NCBI GenBank assembly: GCA_020746105.1
Contig: CM036633.1
Coordinates: 10,834,501-10,898,500, forward strand
Length of the DNA: 64,000 bases
Direction of reading: 5' to 3'
Origin: Trogon surrucura
Lineage: Eukaryota > Chordata > Aves > Trogoniformes > Trogonidae
Position 1 is the stretch's first letter; each line of letters begins with the position of its first letter. A model generated the notes under the pieces. It was not told the origin of the DNA. It saw only the letters and a list, made by a program, of their open reading frames with translations, and did not search any database. Positions 39,101-54,100 of the stretch are shown piece by piece. The position numbers and the translations under genes are program-made.

Positions 39101-42100
39101 AAATAAAAACCTATTTAAAGAGACTTCCACAGCATCAAAATAGAGAAGGTAATTAATACCACCACACAAAAAAGCACAGTGCAAGAAACTGAGTCAACAC
39201 AGCTATATATTTTCACAAGAAGGGAATCAAGTGAATCAAAGTGAACAAAGACCAGAAATGTAACTGCCATCACTATGTATCTGCTGCAGAGTTACACTAT
39301 AGGTGGGATCACACACTGCTAGGGTCAGCTTTGATTTGTGGACACTGCAATAGTGTGGACATTCATCAGGACAAAAGTGAAGAGAAGTCCACCAAACCTT
39401 AGCCTTCGACACCAAGGCAGGCAAAGTAGGGTAACCTACCTAAAAGAAAATTAATTTCTGGAAATACTAGCAGGAAAGGCTGTTTAAGCAGATGTAGGTC
39501 ATAGGCATGAGGGAGAAAATATGCTGGCAAAGTTCTACATGAAACCCACAATAGCCTTCTTCAGTCTTTGCTTGTATGACTCAGTTCCTTATCCAAGTAA
39601 GAATAAGATAAGCAGCAACTTATTTCTACATGCTTGACTACAAAATGTCTGTAGAAATTTTAAAAAGAAGCTATGCTATCTAGCAAGCAAAGCCAAGGTC
39701 CTCACTTGCTGCAGTTGATGATGATGTCTTCTGGCATGATGCGTCTCTTCAACATGCCCATTTTTGGATGGTTCCCACGACCTCGGAAGAGACCTGGGGG
39801 TTCAATCTTAAAGTTGGCAATTCTCTCCTTGTGGTTGTCCATCACACAGTAACCATATTCCTTCAATAGCCGCTCGTTCTCCTCTTTGATTTTCTGGGAA
39901 AAGCCAAAAGCAAAGATGATACAGTATACCCAGCACCACACACATCCCTAAGAGCCAAGACTTATACAAAAAATTTACATTTGCACCACACTAATACTGA
40001 AGACTCAACTCAAAACCAGATCCTCATTGTACCAGGTGCTGCATCAACACACAGAGCAGCAAACTGTCCAGAAAAGCATTCATAAAATGCAAGCAGCACA
40101 AACTGGAAGAGGGCCAGAATGTGTGAAAAGTCTCTTAAAATTTGTATCTGAGGGAAACAGATTAGGGCTGGTAAAGACAGACACATTTACTCCATCCATA
40201 TATCACAGCTACATGGGCAGCCCCAGCACAGTGCTGCTGCTCTGTAGTGTATATTTGGCATTTGGCATTTGCTGTACTTAAATCTTGCTGTTTATATATA
40301 AAAACTCAGACTTCTGTATTTGAACTCTGTATCGGAAAGCAGGCAGAGGAATGTCTCCAGTCTGCTGCATGTCAAGTCTGTCAGCAAATGGTCTCATAAG
40401 CAGAACACAGTCTCCCAAGTAAAAATGTGCTGAGATTTCACTGCATACTTCTGTGCTTGAACTCTAATTACACAAGGAAAAATAAAAACACTGTAGCTCA
40501 AAATAAAACATCTGACCTGCAGACAGCACTGGTGCGCCAGCTAAGAAACTAACACAAAAAGCCACGGACGGGACGGAGAAGGGCTCACCCACATGTTTAA
40601 TTTGTCAAATGCAAACAGCAGTGAGACATGTATCTGCTTCTGTGGGAACCCTCTGCCCCCAAAGGTGCTTTTTCAAGCTCCCCAGCCCCTCGCTCAGAGG
40701 ACAACTACTGTGGTGTTGCAAAAGACCAACTGAGAACTTGGGGTAAGTTTCCAACTTCCATTGCAGGGAGCCTCCGTCATCTAAAAACTATTCAATTCTC
40801 TCCCCACAAAGCCACTGTAGCCATGGTACTGGAAAATAAAGTTCCTTTTTTATTCAGAAAATTGCATTATCTGATATTTAAGATTTATTCTCTCGTGTTA
40901 TTCACCAATGTCAGTGCGGCATCCCTTCCACTGTCCCCAATTTTACCCTTCTAACCCAAGGGGCTTCTACAACAGAAATCTATCTTTAGCTGAGTATCCA
41001 CCGCTCATTACTGGCCAGGGATCACGGCTCCCATGGAGGTAGCACCTCCGATTCTCTTTATTTACTTAAGGAGGATCGGGAGCTTTAGTCCTATTGATTA
41101 TCATTTTAAGTCAGGATGAAGGTTCAGCTGTAAACGCAGCACTTTGCCCTACATGAGCTGCAAAGTAAAGATTCCTACAGTTAATACAAAATTAGTAATT
41201 TGAAAGCTAGTAAACATCGACTTATAAATGGCAAGGCAGGCAGAGGAGTAATTACACAAAGATGTTTGCAAGTTAGTTAAGAATCAAGAATTCTCCTAGA
41301 ATCCGCTCTGGTACCTGTTTATCCTCCTTGGACATCTGTTTCCTAGCTTCCGACTGAGCTTTGAAATACAGGCTCATTTGGCTGAAGTCACACTTGTTGA
41401 GGTTGGTGATAGTGCTCTTCTCTTCAGAGGTCATTTCCTTGCAGAAAGAAAGTGGCACTTTAAGTTTTCATACACTAAGTTTTCAGGGATAGTAGAGCTT
41501 ATCCTACCACAGGAAAAATAGGCAAGTTCTCACAATAAATCCCTAAGAATCCTCAAATTCTTGCACGTGCTCACTCCACCAGAGGTCACAGAGAACAGGC
41601 CAAGAAGCAGAGCTTAGGAAGCAGTGTGACCCCTGTGAGCCCTGGGCAGCGCTGTGCCACCTCCCAAAGCACTCTGACACTGAGCACCAGCTGGGACTGC
41701 TGCGGGATAGGGAGAAAAACCTCAACCCACCTGGGAAAACTGCATCAACTGAGCTAAAGGTTTGAACTTATGGCTGATGACTGAGTTGAAGTTCTGAGGT
41801 TTAGGTCTTCAGAAGGTGTTTCCCTCTAATATAAAGCTGGCTCTTCAGGAAGGCATGCAATAGTCAGGTCAGCTACAGCCCATCATGCTGTAATGGGCAA
41901 ATTTGGTTGGGAGGAGGCAGATTTTGTTGGTTTAGAGAGGTATTTATAATAGGGTCCTTCCTGGTGGAACTACAGGATAAACTGAAACTTCCCACCTACA
42001 TTCTGAGGCAGCTCTTAGTTGCCTCAAGCTAACATTTCTGTGGATGGAACAGGAGCCCCTTTTCACTGCCTGGTGCTGAGGAGACACCGGCCACGCCTGC

Positions 42101-45100
42101 AGTCGCTGCAGCCCAGGACTACGTGCATACCTTTCTCCAGTCTTTGAAAAAGTTTTTCCTGAAGATCTCCTTTGTAGTGTACTCGTGATCAAGCATTTTT
42201 GCAAAGAATGTGGCAACTTCTTCTGCTTTGGTACTCAGCTTCATGACCTTACCTACAAAGAAAGGTTTTTGTTTTAAAGAAAATGGTAGACAGGAATCAA
42301 AGCCAGAAAGAGGCCACAGTAACTACCTTAAAGGACACTGTATTTTTACCACAGAGATCTTCCTTCACAATGTTACAAAGTACAGCAAATTGGATGGACA
42401 AAGAAAACAGAGCAACACAATTGCTTGACTTTCATCATAAACATTATGAAAAGTCTCCTCTGGAATCTAAACATTGGGAAGGGTGAAAAAAAGCCACAGC
42501 AATCTGACGTGAGGCAGGTCTGAGAGAGGCAGGGCAGGAAGGGGAAAAGGCCTCATGGAGGAAACCCTACGCTGAGACAGCCCAGCGGCGCGTACGCTCC
42601 TGGGGAGACACTGCTGTTTGAAGTGGAAGAAGCAAGGGGTTTTATCAAATTTCATATTCCAGCAATCAGATATATGGGTAAGACAGTCCCTGTATTCCTC
42701 TTCTACTCACAGAGGGGCACCCCTTCTAGCCCTTCGCTATTTCTAGCCAGGAAGAGCCCTTCCGATGGCCACTCCACAAATAGGCTGGAAAAGCCACACC
42801 AAACACTTAACACCCCTTTGTGGCAGGGAAACATGTCGGTATCCTGCTAATCACTCCTTTGCTGTGGGAATGCACTTCCGCGTCTCCAAGCCAGTCGTTT
42901 CTACGACAGACTGCGCTTTCCAAACAGAGGGGTCACATTTCAGCTTATCTGCAAGACTGCGGTACAAAGTGAAACTGCTGCAAAGGAAGACTTTTAAAAC
43001 ACAAAGGGAGAGAGGCTGCTGCAGCACGGAAGCTGTGGATTCAACATCTCACATCCCTATCGAGCGTCGTTTTGGTCCAGATTGCATTCCTGATGACACG
43101 GGAGGGGCCAGTGATCCCCGTGAAGGATTCTGCATGCAGCTCACATCTCCAGCTACTCGCAAGAAATATTTCAAGTCCCAGTGGGCTGGCAGACAGTCAA
43201 CACCTGTGGATTTTTTAACAACCATTCTACTGCACAAAAGCGAACACAAGAAACACTAGCGTTGATTCTATGCTCTTGGAAAAAACTACCACACTTTCAA
43301 TTTACTACATTTTAAAAAGTTGCATCATCTCCACAATTAAAACATGGGACTCAGCTATAAAGCCTGAAGATCTATAAACCCTTGTAAAACAGGACTTAGC
43401 AAAAGGTCCTCCCAATGATCTGAGAATATTCCACAATTAAATTAAACCAACAGTAACTCTGCCAATTTTTAAGTTGCAAGCTAAAATACAGCATTTGTTT
43501 GCTTATAACAGGAAATGGGGGAAGGGAGAGACAGCAAGGGAAACTGTTTTTCCAGGCTGCGAGTCTAGCTTGAAAGAGGCTATCAAGTTAGAAACGTGTT
43601 ACGGGGTAAAATGACTGGTATTTTTCTCAAATAGCTGAAGGCTCAGTCACCTTTATCTAATCGCTTTAGAATATATTTCACTGGACTCAATTTCCTCTCT
43701 TTTTACAACGGTTTGAAAAGGCACTCAGTGACAGGGCTGGATGTTTAAAGAAAGAAATAATTATTCTAGAGGCATGAATATTAGTTACCTGACTTACACA
43801 CTCAAAACCAGAGAACAACGAGGGGGATGTTACGAGCATAAGAGAACATGACTGAAATGCAGGTACCACCATCTACACTCTAACCTTGCCCCACCAACAG
43901 AAAAACGTGCAATTTCAAGCCACCTCTGGGGTACGAGCAGTAGCGTGTTAACCTGCAGTCACTCAAACACGTAGTCAAGCCCCCAAAAGATGGCTCTGGC
44001 ATTTCAGATTCCTCCAGAGAGAGCTGGCGGCCCGGTAGCTGGCTGGCCAGCCACGGCGTGGTTACTGGGCTCTACAAATCATCCTGGGATAATCTTGAAA
44101 TTAGACAATGCCTTGTGAGCACAGAGAGAAGCTCTCAGCAGCTGCTGTGTAAATCAGACGTCTGATTTTTTTTTTTTTGCCTGGTTTCTCAAGGAAGATT
44201 TATGGGACTGCTTTATTTGCCAGACCGCTCTGCCCACCCTGTAATCGTTGAGCCTGCTGATGAATTTCTGCCACGATGGAGATTGCAAAAATCCCTGTGC
44301 TTCCTAAAGGTTTCATGAAATAGATGGGTAGATAGAAGAGGAGCTTATTGCTGCCCGCACCGAAGGGACAGCTATAGTGCAATTTGCCCATCCTTTTCTC
44401 TAGACAGCAGGGGAGGTATACAGTCATCAGAGGAAAAAAAGACTGCCAATTTTGCAGGAAGTTCTTAGCAAACCCTAAGAAAGAAGTCTGCCGACACCCC
44501 TGATGGTTGTGTTACTGGCCTTAGATAGCCTTTAATAGGATGCAATATGTTTATTTCACTGCACTGCTGCTAAAATTAAATGCCACCTATTTCCCAGTAT
44601 TTAAAAACACCGTGTTGTGCCACATGAAAAGCACACTGCTGCTGGAAGAGTTCCAGCACAGATGTCCCCTTCACCAAAAGTCACATTTTCATCCATTCAA
44701 ATACCTCCCACTTAATTCAATCCCGGGTTAATTTGATCCTTCATTTAACACGATCACAGGACTAAAAAGGAAACACACGGGTCATCAAGTCCGGTCTCCA
44801 GCAAGCATCACATCATATAATCCCTTCCACATGAGCCTCTAACAACCAGTCAGCCCAGCATATTAGAATCCCACATCAATTAGTTCTACCACACATAACA
44901 ATCAGTGAGTGGGACCATGACTTACACCAGAGGGCTGTGTCCTTGAGCCCAGGGTCACCCCACGCATTCCTACAAGATCCTAATCGTCTGTATCAAAATT
45001 CAACTGTCTTTCATTCTGCTTATGCCACCAAAGGATCGTGAATTTCACTGCAGATGTTGGAAGTTGCAATTCATACGGTTAACGAAAACGGAGCAAGCCT

Positions 45101-48100
45101 AAAGGTGACCAGTGATGAAGCAGCTACAACTACAAACTCTATCAGTTCTACGCTGCTACTCTCAGGCATAAGATGCTCTCAAGTAACACCAGAGATTTAC
45201 CACCACAACAGAGGGACAACAAGTTCATCTTCACGTCAACTCTGTTAGCAGAATTCAGCAGCTACTTCTTTACTTTCACAGATCCCTCCTTCACTTAACC
45301 GTTGAGGAACTTCTTTTAAATTAATCCCTAGAACAAAACCATCTCCTCCTCAACTCAGTCCCTGGAAGAACACCACAATGCCCCACGAATGTTTATTTCT
45401 TATCTCAGCACGTAAAAACACAGATGAACTCACCATCATAAGAAAACTTAACATTTTCAGGCAGAGGTTCATATGGCGGAGCAAACACAGGACCTTTGTG
45501 CTCTAGGAACTTCCATTTAATGCCTTCAGGATAGCGTTCTTCTTCCCACCTTCAAGAGAGAAATATGAATCAATTAAATTTTAAGCTCCTAACCTTCATT
45601 TTATTACTACATGGATATAAAAGTAGGCTTAAAAAAAGAAAAAAAACATCAGCAGGCAATCATTGCTTTGCCAGGCACAGACCAAGTAAAAATATTCACT
45701 CCACTGTCACTATTTTTATTTTTATAAAAGGATGTCCACGAAGAGAACACTGTGGCTCACAGGTTATCTGACTATAGTCCTCACCTCCCATTTGCTGCTC
45801 TTTTCACAAAATTGCAGAGCTGAAAAAACTTAGAAGAAAATAAAGAATTCAGTCTTGTGAAGCAGTTAGAATCACGCCAGACTAGAGTCAGCTGTGATCC
45901 AGCATCAGGTCTAGGATGCCTGCTCAGCAAAGCTAAACAATTGTAGTACGTTGTGCAGCTACTTTCAGATGTGGACAAGGATGCCGTTAAGGGCAGAGAT
46001 AAAGAAACAGATGTTTAGTAATGACCTAAATGAGAACAAACCTGCTCAGACAAGAAAGACTGAAACCTGCTCTGTCATTTAAAATCCATTCCAATTCTTT
46101 GGGTAAGAAAAGCATATCAGGAAAAAAGCGGAGTAGCACAGGAAAAATCACAAACTTGCCTTAAAGCGCCTCTATAAAAAAGTCTGGTAAATGATGCGTT
46201 AGGTATCACAACACAGTCCGTCAGCCACCGCCAGCCCCACGTTCCGAAGGAACAAACTCACGGGGTCAGCGTTGCAGCTACAGAGAAAAGGGGTCCCGCC
46301 AGGCCAGTATCCTCACCCAGTTCCTAGTGCCCTGTGCCCAAGCCACCACTTCCACACTCCTCCCCACCCCGTCCTTTCCCCTCCTTTCACGATTACCAGA
46401 ACATTACTGCTACATGCTCTTGGCAAAGGATTCCCTGCTGAGATAGGCTGTTTTACCTTGGTGATTCATCAACTTGAAGACCATTAACCTGTCACAGCCC
46501 TCAGTCTTTGAACTGCCCAGACAACTCTGTTGGGCAGCCATGACAATAAAAAGAAAGGAAAAAAATATTTAAGCTTCCCTCTAGTGTCAGCCCTACAAGG
46601 TATAGTCCCATTCTGGGTGCAAGAGTAGCTAAGAAAAGACCTGTGTGTAGTGCAGGCATCTCGGGAATTGTGATGCACAAGTATCGATCACTTAATCCCT
46701 ACTGAGATAACCGGGTCACTGTACAGAACACAAGCACTATGCAGAATTTTTTAAAAAAAAAAAAAGCTAGAAAACACTCAAAAAGCTTCGCTGGTGCCTG
46801 TACACCAGTAATTAAAGAACAACAGCAATTGTACGGGACACGATGCTTTGTTATAGTTAGAAAGTCACCATCTTCAACCACAGCACCAGACCTGACCGTC
46901 TTACGAGAAGCGCAGGAACGTCTTTAACAGCAAAGCGCGCGATCCCAGCTACCAGCACAAAACCTGCACGTCTGATTTCAGTCCCTGGTTGGGAAGAAGG
47001 CTCTAGTAAACTATGTTGATAAAAGAAACTAATATTGACATTTGGAGTCTAGATCCCAAATATTTACATTCCTAATGATTGCGAGGTTTTTAATTAATTA
47101 GAAGCTAGAAATCTAAATATTTTGTCAAACGCAGGCCTACGCTCTTCCACCCAGAAGCTCCTTCCAGCAAAACAAATCTAAACCATTCACCTCTCCTTCC
47201 AGCTAGGAGAAAAAGAGTCATTCTCTCTGGCAATGAATATTTTTATTTCAGTAAGGAAAAAATATGGGGATCATTCACAGTAGCTACCATTTTACAGGAT
47301 GGCATTGCCATTCTTGCTTTTCAGCTGTGACTTTTCAAGATTTATCACTCTGGTATTTACTTGCTGATAAATTCTGTTCCTTTACCCATTGCTGTTATTT
47401 TATAAAGGACGCATGCAAAAGGTGTACTGGAAAGGTAGGAGCTTAAACAGACAACTGTGCACATTGTGCCTTTTGAGATGGCTACAAAGAAGCAGGGAGT
47501 CCACAGGATGGTCTGTAAGTCCAAAACTATCAGAAAGTTTGCCACAGAAATATCACAAACCATTCCTAAACCTCGTATAAAAGCGTTAAGACGACATAAG
47601 CATTACAACAACACTGCCCAAGGCTATTCCTGGTTCTAAAGCAACAGTCTACAGACGATTTTGTGGGAGTGGGAAGAACGCTGCCTGTCAGGAAAGCTGC
47701 CTTACTGATTTCAGCAGAAACTGCGCTCATCGGTCACGCCAGTTCTTTGATTAAATCCCCTATCAAAGTTGTCTAAGAATGCCAGGGTGACTCAGGAAGG
47801 TAGAGCTGGGGGAGGTTTTTCAAGTGGAATGAAAATAGAAAAGATCCTTAGGGAAAAAACCAGAATAAACCTCAGGGATATGTTATTTCAAGGAAATGAA
47901 CTTGTTACAATGCAAGGTGGGAGAAGCGTTCATAAGGTATACTTCTGGATCACATATTCTTCACACGTTGATGGGGTGTGAAAATGACCTCTAAGAGAGC
48001 TCCACATGGTGATGAACGAGGGCAATGCCTTGGGAACGTCTAGCATCAAGTATTCACATAAGTGAGGATGAAAATGCTCAAGGCAGCAAAAGCACTTGTG

Positions 48101-51100
48101 GAAACAGCTAAAAAGAGGTATCATAGGATCAGAAAATTGACTCAGATGGAACATAAAATGCCCTTAAGAGACACATTTGAAGTGCAGATGAAAGTCCTGC
48201 ATGCTTTCCTGTCCGGCAAGCACAGGCTACACAAGGCTGCAGATGGACGATCACGGAGCATCAGCAGAAGGATGCAGCTCCCTACTGCCAGGTTTTGCAA
48301 AACATGCTTTCCAAGGCAGATTTCCTCAGCAGTAAGCACAGACAGCAGAGCTGAACGCAGCTACCTGGGACTGTGCTGCCAAGGCAGGCGAGGGGAGAGC
48401 AACACAGCTTTCCAGTAAAGGTTTGCTGTTGGAGGATACAGACTACAACAAAAGGGTGTTATGATAACAGAATATTAATTGAGGCAGAACCAGCAAGGGC
48501 AGCTGAGACAAAGCCAAAAAGGCAACAAATCATTAAGGCTTAAAGAGACCTTCTGTACCTTCCGATTGCTTCATGTCCCTGTAGCTTGTTAATGTCAAAG
48601 CACATTAAAAACGTGCTGCCAAAGGGACTGAGAAAAAAGTGGATTGCTCAGGAACAAAAAAGAAAACAAAAGAACCCTCCACCTCACCAAAAAACCCAGG
48701 ATATTTTTTGAGAGAGGCCTGAAAACCAAAGAGAGTAAGTATACAAGTGTGAAAAAATACGCAAGTGCCGATGTTCTGAGGAAGCTCTGAAAATCAAAGA
48801 GAAATATGCAAAGACTATAAACACTACAGAAGAATATTTTTTTTAAAGGTGAATCAGTAAGGGTGCCAATAAAGGTGTAATAGACCAAACCTCAAAGGAC
48901 TGAAGAGGACTGCAAAGGCATTCCTCAACACTACAGATCTATTAAAAAAAGCCAAATGATCTGAGAAAAGAAAATGCTCATGTAAACATTATCCCCAGAA
49001 GGTCACAACAACACATTACAGGAGATTACAGGAGCGCAGAAAACACACATGCTTTTGAAAACTACATATGCATTAAACTGAGGGAAATACTAAGGCCCGA
49101 ACTTCAAAACACACAAATAATAGCTTCTCAATTCTAGCAACAACAATAGCTTAAACTACTGTGGATAGTTTAAAAAAAAAAAAAAAGATCCAGCAGGTTT
49201 CTTACACAGAGCACTACTAAAGCAGAACAGGCCTGTCTTCCAAATGAACCACAAAGCTCAGATTTATTTGAAAAAGCTTCTAAAAAAATTTGAGTGAAAG
49301 CACAACTTCAGTTTCTCAGTGATGTTACTTTAGGATCCTGGGCAGGACAGAAAGTGTTTTCCATTCAGAACTTATTTTCAAAATTCGTTTTCCAAACAGC
49401 CCAAGCTTAACTGGTGACTTGACCAACTTTTTTTTTTTTTTTGTGCTAGAGGCAGGAGCAGTTTTGAGAGGCCAACAGTTGACAGTCAGCTAGCACAAAA
49501 AGGCAGACACTCACTCGTGTTGAGCCCTTTAATATAAGGATAAGATCTACTCACGAAGCTCATCAAGGCCAAGTACAAGGTCCTGCACGTGGGTCGGGGC
49601 AATCCCAAGTGCAAACACAGGCTGGGCAACAAGCGGCCGCAGAGCAGCCCTGGGGGAAGGACTTGAGGTGCTGGTGGATGAAAAACTGAACACGAGCCAG
49701 CAGTGTGTGCTCACAGCTCAGAAAGCCAATCACGTCCGGGGCTGCATCAAGAGCAGCGTGGCCAACAGGCTGACTGAGAAGATTCTCCCCCTCTGCTCTG
49801 GTGAGACCCCACACCTGTCGTGCTGCCTTCAGCTCTGGGGTCCCCAACATAAAAAGGACAAGGATCTGTTGGAGCAAGACCAAAGGAGGTCACAAAGACG
49901 ACAGGGGGCCAGAGCACCTCACCCATGAGGACAGGCTGAGAGAGTTGGGGTTGTTTAGCCTAGAGAAGGCTCTGCAGAGACCTTACAGCAGCCTTCCCAT
50001 ACTTAAAGGAGGCTACAGGAAAGCTGAGAAGGGACCCTTATCAGAGAGTCTAGTGACAGGACACAGGGTAGCAGTTTTTAACTGAAAGAGGGTGGATTTA
50101 GATGAGATATGAGGAAGAAATTCTTCACTGCAAGGGTGGTGAGGCACTGGAAGAGGATGCTCAGAGAAGCTGTGGCAGCCCCCTCCCTGAAAGTGTCCAA
50201 GGCCAGGTGAGATGGGGCTTTGAGTAACCTGGTGTAGTGGGAGGTGTCCCTGCCCATGGCAGAGGGGCTGGAACTACTGTATCTTTAAGGTCACTTCCAA
50301 CCCAAACCATTCCATGAATTTATGATTCTATGGCTAGAATACTTGTTAATACATCTGCACGTATTTCTGTATTCCTGCCAAGCCTACAAGTTTTGTATTG
50401 CTCTGAAGTGTCAGCAAGGAGCAGGTTCTGGGCACAAGATTATTGGCATCTCATCATTACAAGTGGTCTCTACATTCTACAGATAGGAAAAACCTCACAA
50501 TAAAACTAATTTCATGTTTTTGGTATAGTAGAAAGGGTATTTCACTTCCACTTCAAAAGATAAACAGAGTCAGTAAGGTATGTATTTAGAGCTTAACAGA
50601 AAGCAAGCCAATTATTCAGAACAAATCCTCATGAATCAAGGAAAGAGAAAGCCAGATGTGCTTCTCCGGTCAGCACGGGAGGTAACAGGGCAAGCCCAGG
50701 TGCACAGGGTAGCCTACATCACTGATATACGTTACCATTTCCATTTTTGCTCCTCTTCCTTTTTCGGCTTCTTTCTCTTGTCCGCTTCGGGGACTTTCTT
50801 ATCTTTGCTCTTAACTTTCTTTGCTTTGATGTCCTGCAAAGTAAGAAAGAAGCTATTAGAACAAGCTACTGTATTTCCTCCTTCCCTGAAAAGATGTTTT
50901 AAAACTAAAAGACTGTCTCTTAGGGTATATAAGTTTGACCACAAATGACTGAATTCCTGTGGCCTCACTACATAAATGTCCTCTTCTATCATCCTACTAA
51001 GTCAAAGTCTGCTGATGGTCACACTTAAGCTTTAAGTCAAATTCTTTTACTTCACACTTGGGACACACTAAGTGCACACACAACCAGTTATCCTGCTTCA

Positions 51101-54100
51101 CCTGATAAGCAGCAAGTCTGGGCCATAGTAACATGATTGCTTAGTTACAGAAACAACCTTCTTGGCCTGCACTAGTGTATCTAGGCTGGCAGATGCTACA
51201 GAGCACACTTACACCACTGAGGAGGCTTCTGGGAACATCTTGGTATATATTCACTTCAGAGACACTTTCAGTGAATTAAACAACTAACCACATTGCCAGG
51301 AGGTGCTTGCAACATGTGCCTCACAAGAGTATCTTCACTAGATGTGAAGCGTAGTTCATTAGTCTCAAATCGTGGCTAACTTCTCTTCACCAAGTCCCTC
51401 TCCAAAGGAATTTCCACCCTAGGCTCCATTTAAAAGCTTTACAAGTCTTTCTAGCAGCTGATCTCAGATCCACCTCCTCTCTCTGAACTGTGCTACTTCA
51501 GCTGTGTGATCACCAGATGTTGTCACCAAAGCTTCTCTCCTCTCTGCGAGCTGCCTAACAGAAGGACTGCAACTGGCGTGGAACAGGCTGGAAGTTCACA
51601 ACCTGGAGGCATTTGTCAAGATCATTGTATCGGAGAGAAATTTTTCCTGATTTTTTTATACACTATGGCTCAGATAACTTAACCTCCACCATAGCTGGGG
51701 ATCTACCACACGCAGCTTTGTCCCAGACTGGCCCTGCCTCCCTACACTTGAATCGGAGTCCCCTAGTTGTACACAGTTCAACATCAAATTGTCAGCCTTG
51801 CTTTTCCTGACCACAGAAACAAACTCATCTTTCACATTACCTCTTCTTCCTCTTGTTTCCTCTTCTTTGCTTTCTTGATGTCTTCTATTTTGATTTTCTT
51901 GGGCTTGTACTCAGCACTGTAAGAACAAGAAGAGTAGCTGAAAAATAATTAATTTTCTAGTACAAAAAAAATTAAGAGAAGTCGTACAAAGTCTGTGCAC
52001 ACAAGTTCACAATATTTCTGGCACGTTTGATTTCTGAAGAATATAATTTTATGCCCCAATGTCTGAAGACTGGATAACCCCTACACAGCAAAACAGCCCC
52101 AACAAGTTTCAGACTGCTGAAACAAAAATCTTCTTTGATGAAGGATTGATTGATGAAGGATTGATAAAAGCATTAGCAGTCACCCAGTGATTTCATGGGA
52201 TGGAATAAACAGGCAAAAGCTTAGTGGCATGTTCTACCCTCCCCTCCAAGTCCTTTTCCAGTCATCAGTCTGGGATCTGCCCACAAGGCTCACTTTTTGC
52301 ATCCCCCACTAGTTTAAACAATAGCAAAATTGACTACTGGCAAATTGGTAATCTTTCCATTGCAGACATGAGATGGGAGGTCACAAAAAAACTTAACAGA
52401 AGGTAGCAAATGATTACACAGAAGAAAAGATGCCACACCCATCTCTTTTGGAAACGGAGAAATACCAGAGAGGAGACAGAATACCACTATGGCTAAACCC
52501 CAGGCTGCTAATAAGGTCACACTATCGAAAGAACTGGATGCACACAGATGGTGACAGATCCCAGTGTGATGTAACTGGGCTTTTATTTTGCTGGGTAGTT
52601 ACTGTATCTCTTGATTTAGAGACAAAAATCCTCAGCATAACCCATGACGTATTTAGACTCTAGGTGAATCATGCCGAGCAGCGCAGGCAAACCTCCCTCC
52701 CCCGCCACAACAGGCTGACGATGCATTTTCTCCCTGTTGTGCAGTCATTTCCTCACCCAACAGAAACCACCACAGCCACTTAGCTAGCATTAATACCTCA
52801 CTTGCTCAGATTTATGTTTTACGACCTCCATGGGTGTCTCTTCTAGGTTTTTTGGGGTTTTTTATTTACTAACCCTGCGACATTTTGCAGCACCATCTGC
52901 AGAAGCAGGGAATGGTATTTTGCCTTGGACACCACCAATATTGTCCTTGCCCTCCCCAGAGAACTTGTAACAGCATAAGGGGTCTGGTTGCAGACCTCAG
53001 CCACCCACCTGAACACATGTGCTGCTGACCTGAGAACCCACCAGCTCCCTCAATGTTGTCTGTCTAAAACTAAAGGCAAACATCAACGTCACCTGCACCC
53101 ACACCACTTACTCATCATCTTCTCGAGGTCTCTTCAGGAGTTTGGAGTCCTCTTTAGGAGATGCGTAAAACCCATCATCATCTGGTTCATCTTTAATACG
53201 TGGTGGACTAGGAAAAGAAGCAAAGAAAGATGGTTCTGATTTCAAAGAGGAAATTTTTCGGAAACCAGCAATGAGCCAGTTGTAAGAAATGACTGTCTGC
53301 AAAACGGGCATGTCTCCTGGTCCTGGGATGTCATCTCAAGGTCCCAAAGACCTGAGGTGTGTCATGCTTCATCTGAATGTCCACAGAGAGCATGAGAAGA
53401 GAGTCATACACTCTCTACGTATTTGCCATTTCTCAAGCAACATCGAGATCAATTTGAACTAAGGTTTCAACCATGTTTGAGATTGAGTAAAAACAACTGC
53501 AGCTTCCAGCACATTCAAATACACTTAAACGAGAAATGCATGAACATGTGCAGTCAAACAGGAGATATTATTTAGTTTCAATATCGTTATTAAGCCTGAT
53601 AAGAGAGAAAAATATTATCAACTAAACAAAGATTTGAAAGCTATTCCCCTGAATCTTTTGCCAACTAAACATTGAGGTATGTGAAAACCAGAAAAGGAAA
53701 CAAAGATTTGGCAAAGTTAAACTGATCAGTCTCTTTTCACTGTCCAAACTGTGGGAAGTAAACAATCCTGCCCCTTTCAAAAGACCACAAATATTAGGTT
53801 AGGTTCAATGTTTTCAGCCATAACGTCCCAAGACATCAGTAATAATAATAATAAAAAAGTATGAGCGCAAAAGAGAGTATTCCTTCAAACAAGCTCATTA
53901 TTTCTAGATTTCACATAAGTGTTTCACTTATATTCATACAGAAAAAGATAGAGTCCAAAAATCATATTCTGAAGCCCTTAGTGCCTCTCCACTCAGAAAA
54001 AGGTAACAGTTCCATCCTGGGCTTTCCTATTCACAATCAATCAGCAATCTGTGTATCAAATTGACTCAGTTTCCAAGTCAACATGCAGATTTTGCAACTG

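Larger units (their letters stand above)
39079..42130 (-). other. TOP1: TOP1 introns 10-12
   Basis: Introns 39079-39705, 39894-41314 and 41438-42130, between exons 10 and 13. Unique AT-rich sequence; no repeat or RNA gene recognised. Confidence 0.85.

Noticed and set aside
48120..48180. A possible CR1 tail (TCATAGGATCAGAAAATTG)
   Set aside because: Only the first dozen bases resemble a CR1 end; the following sequence does not match the tail consensus.
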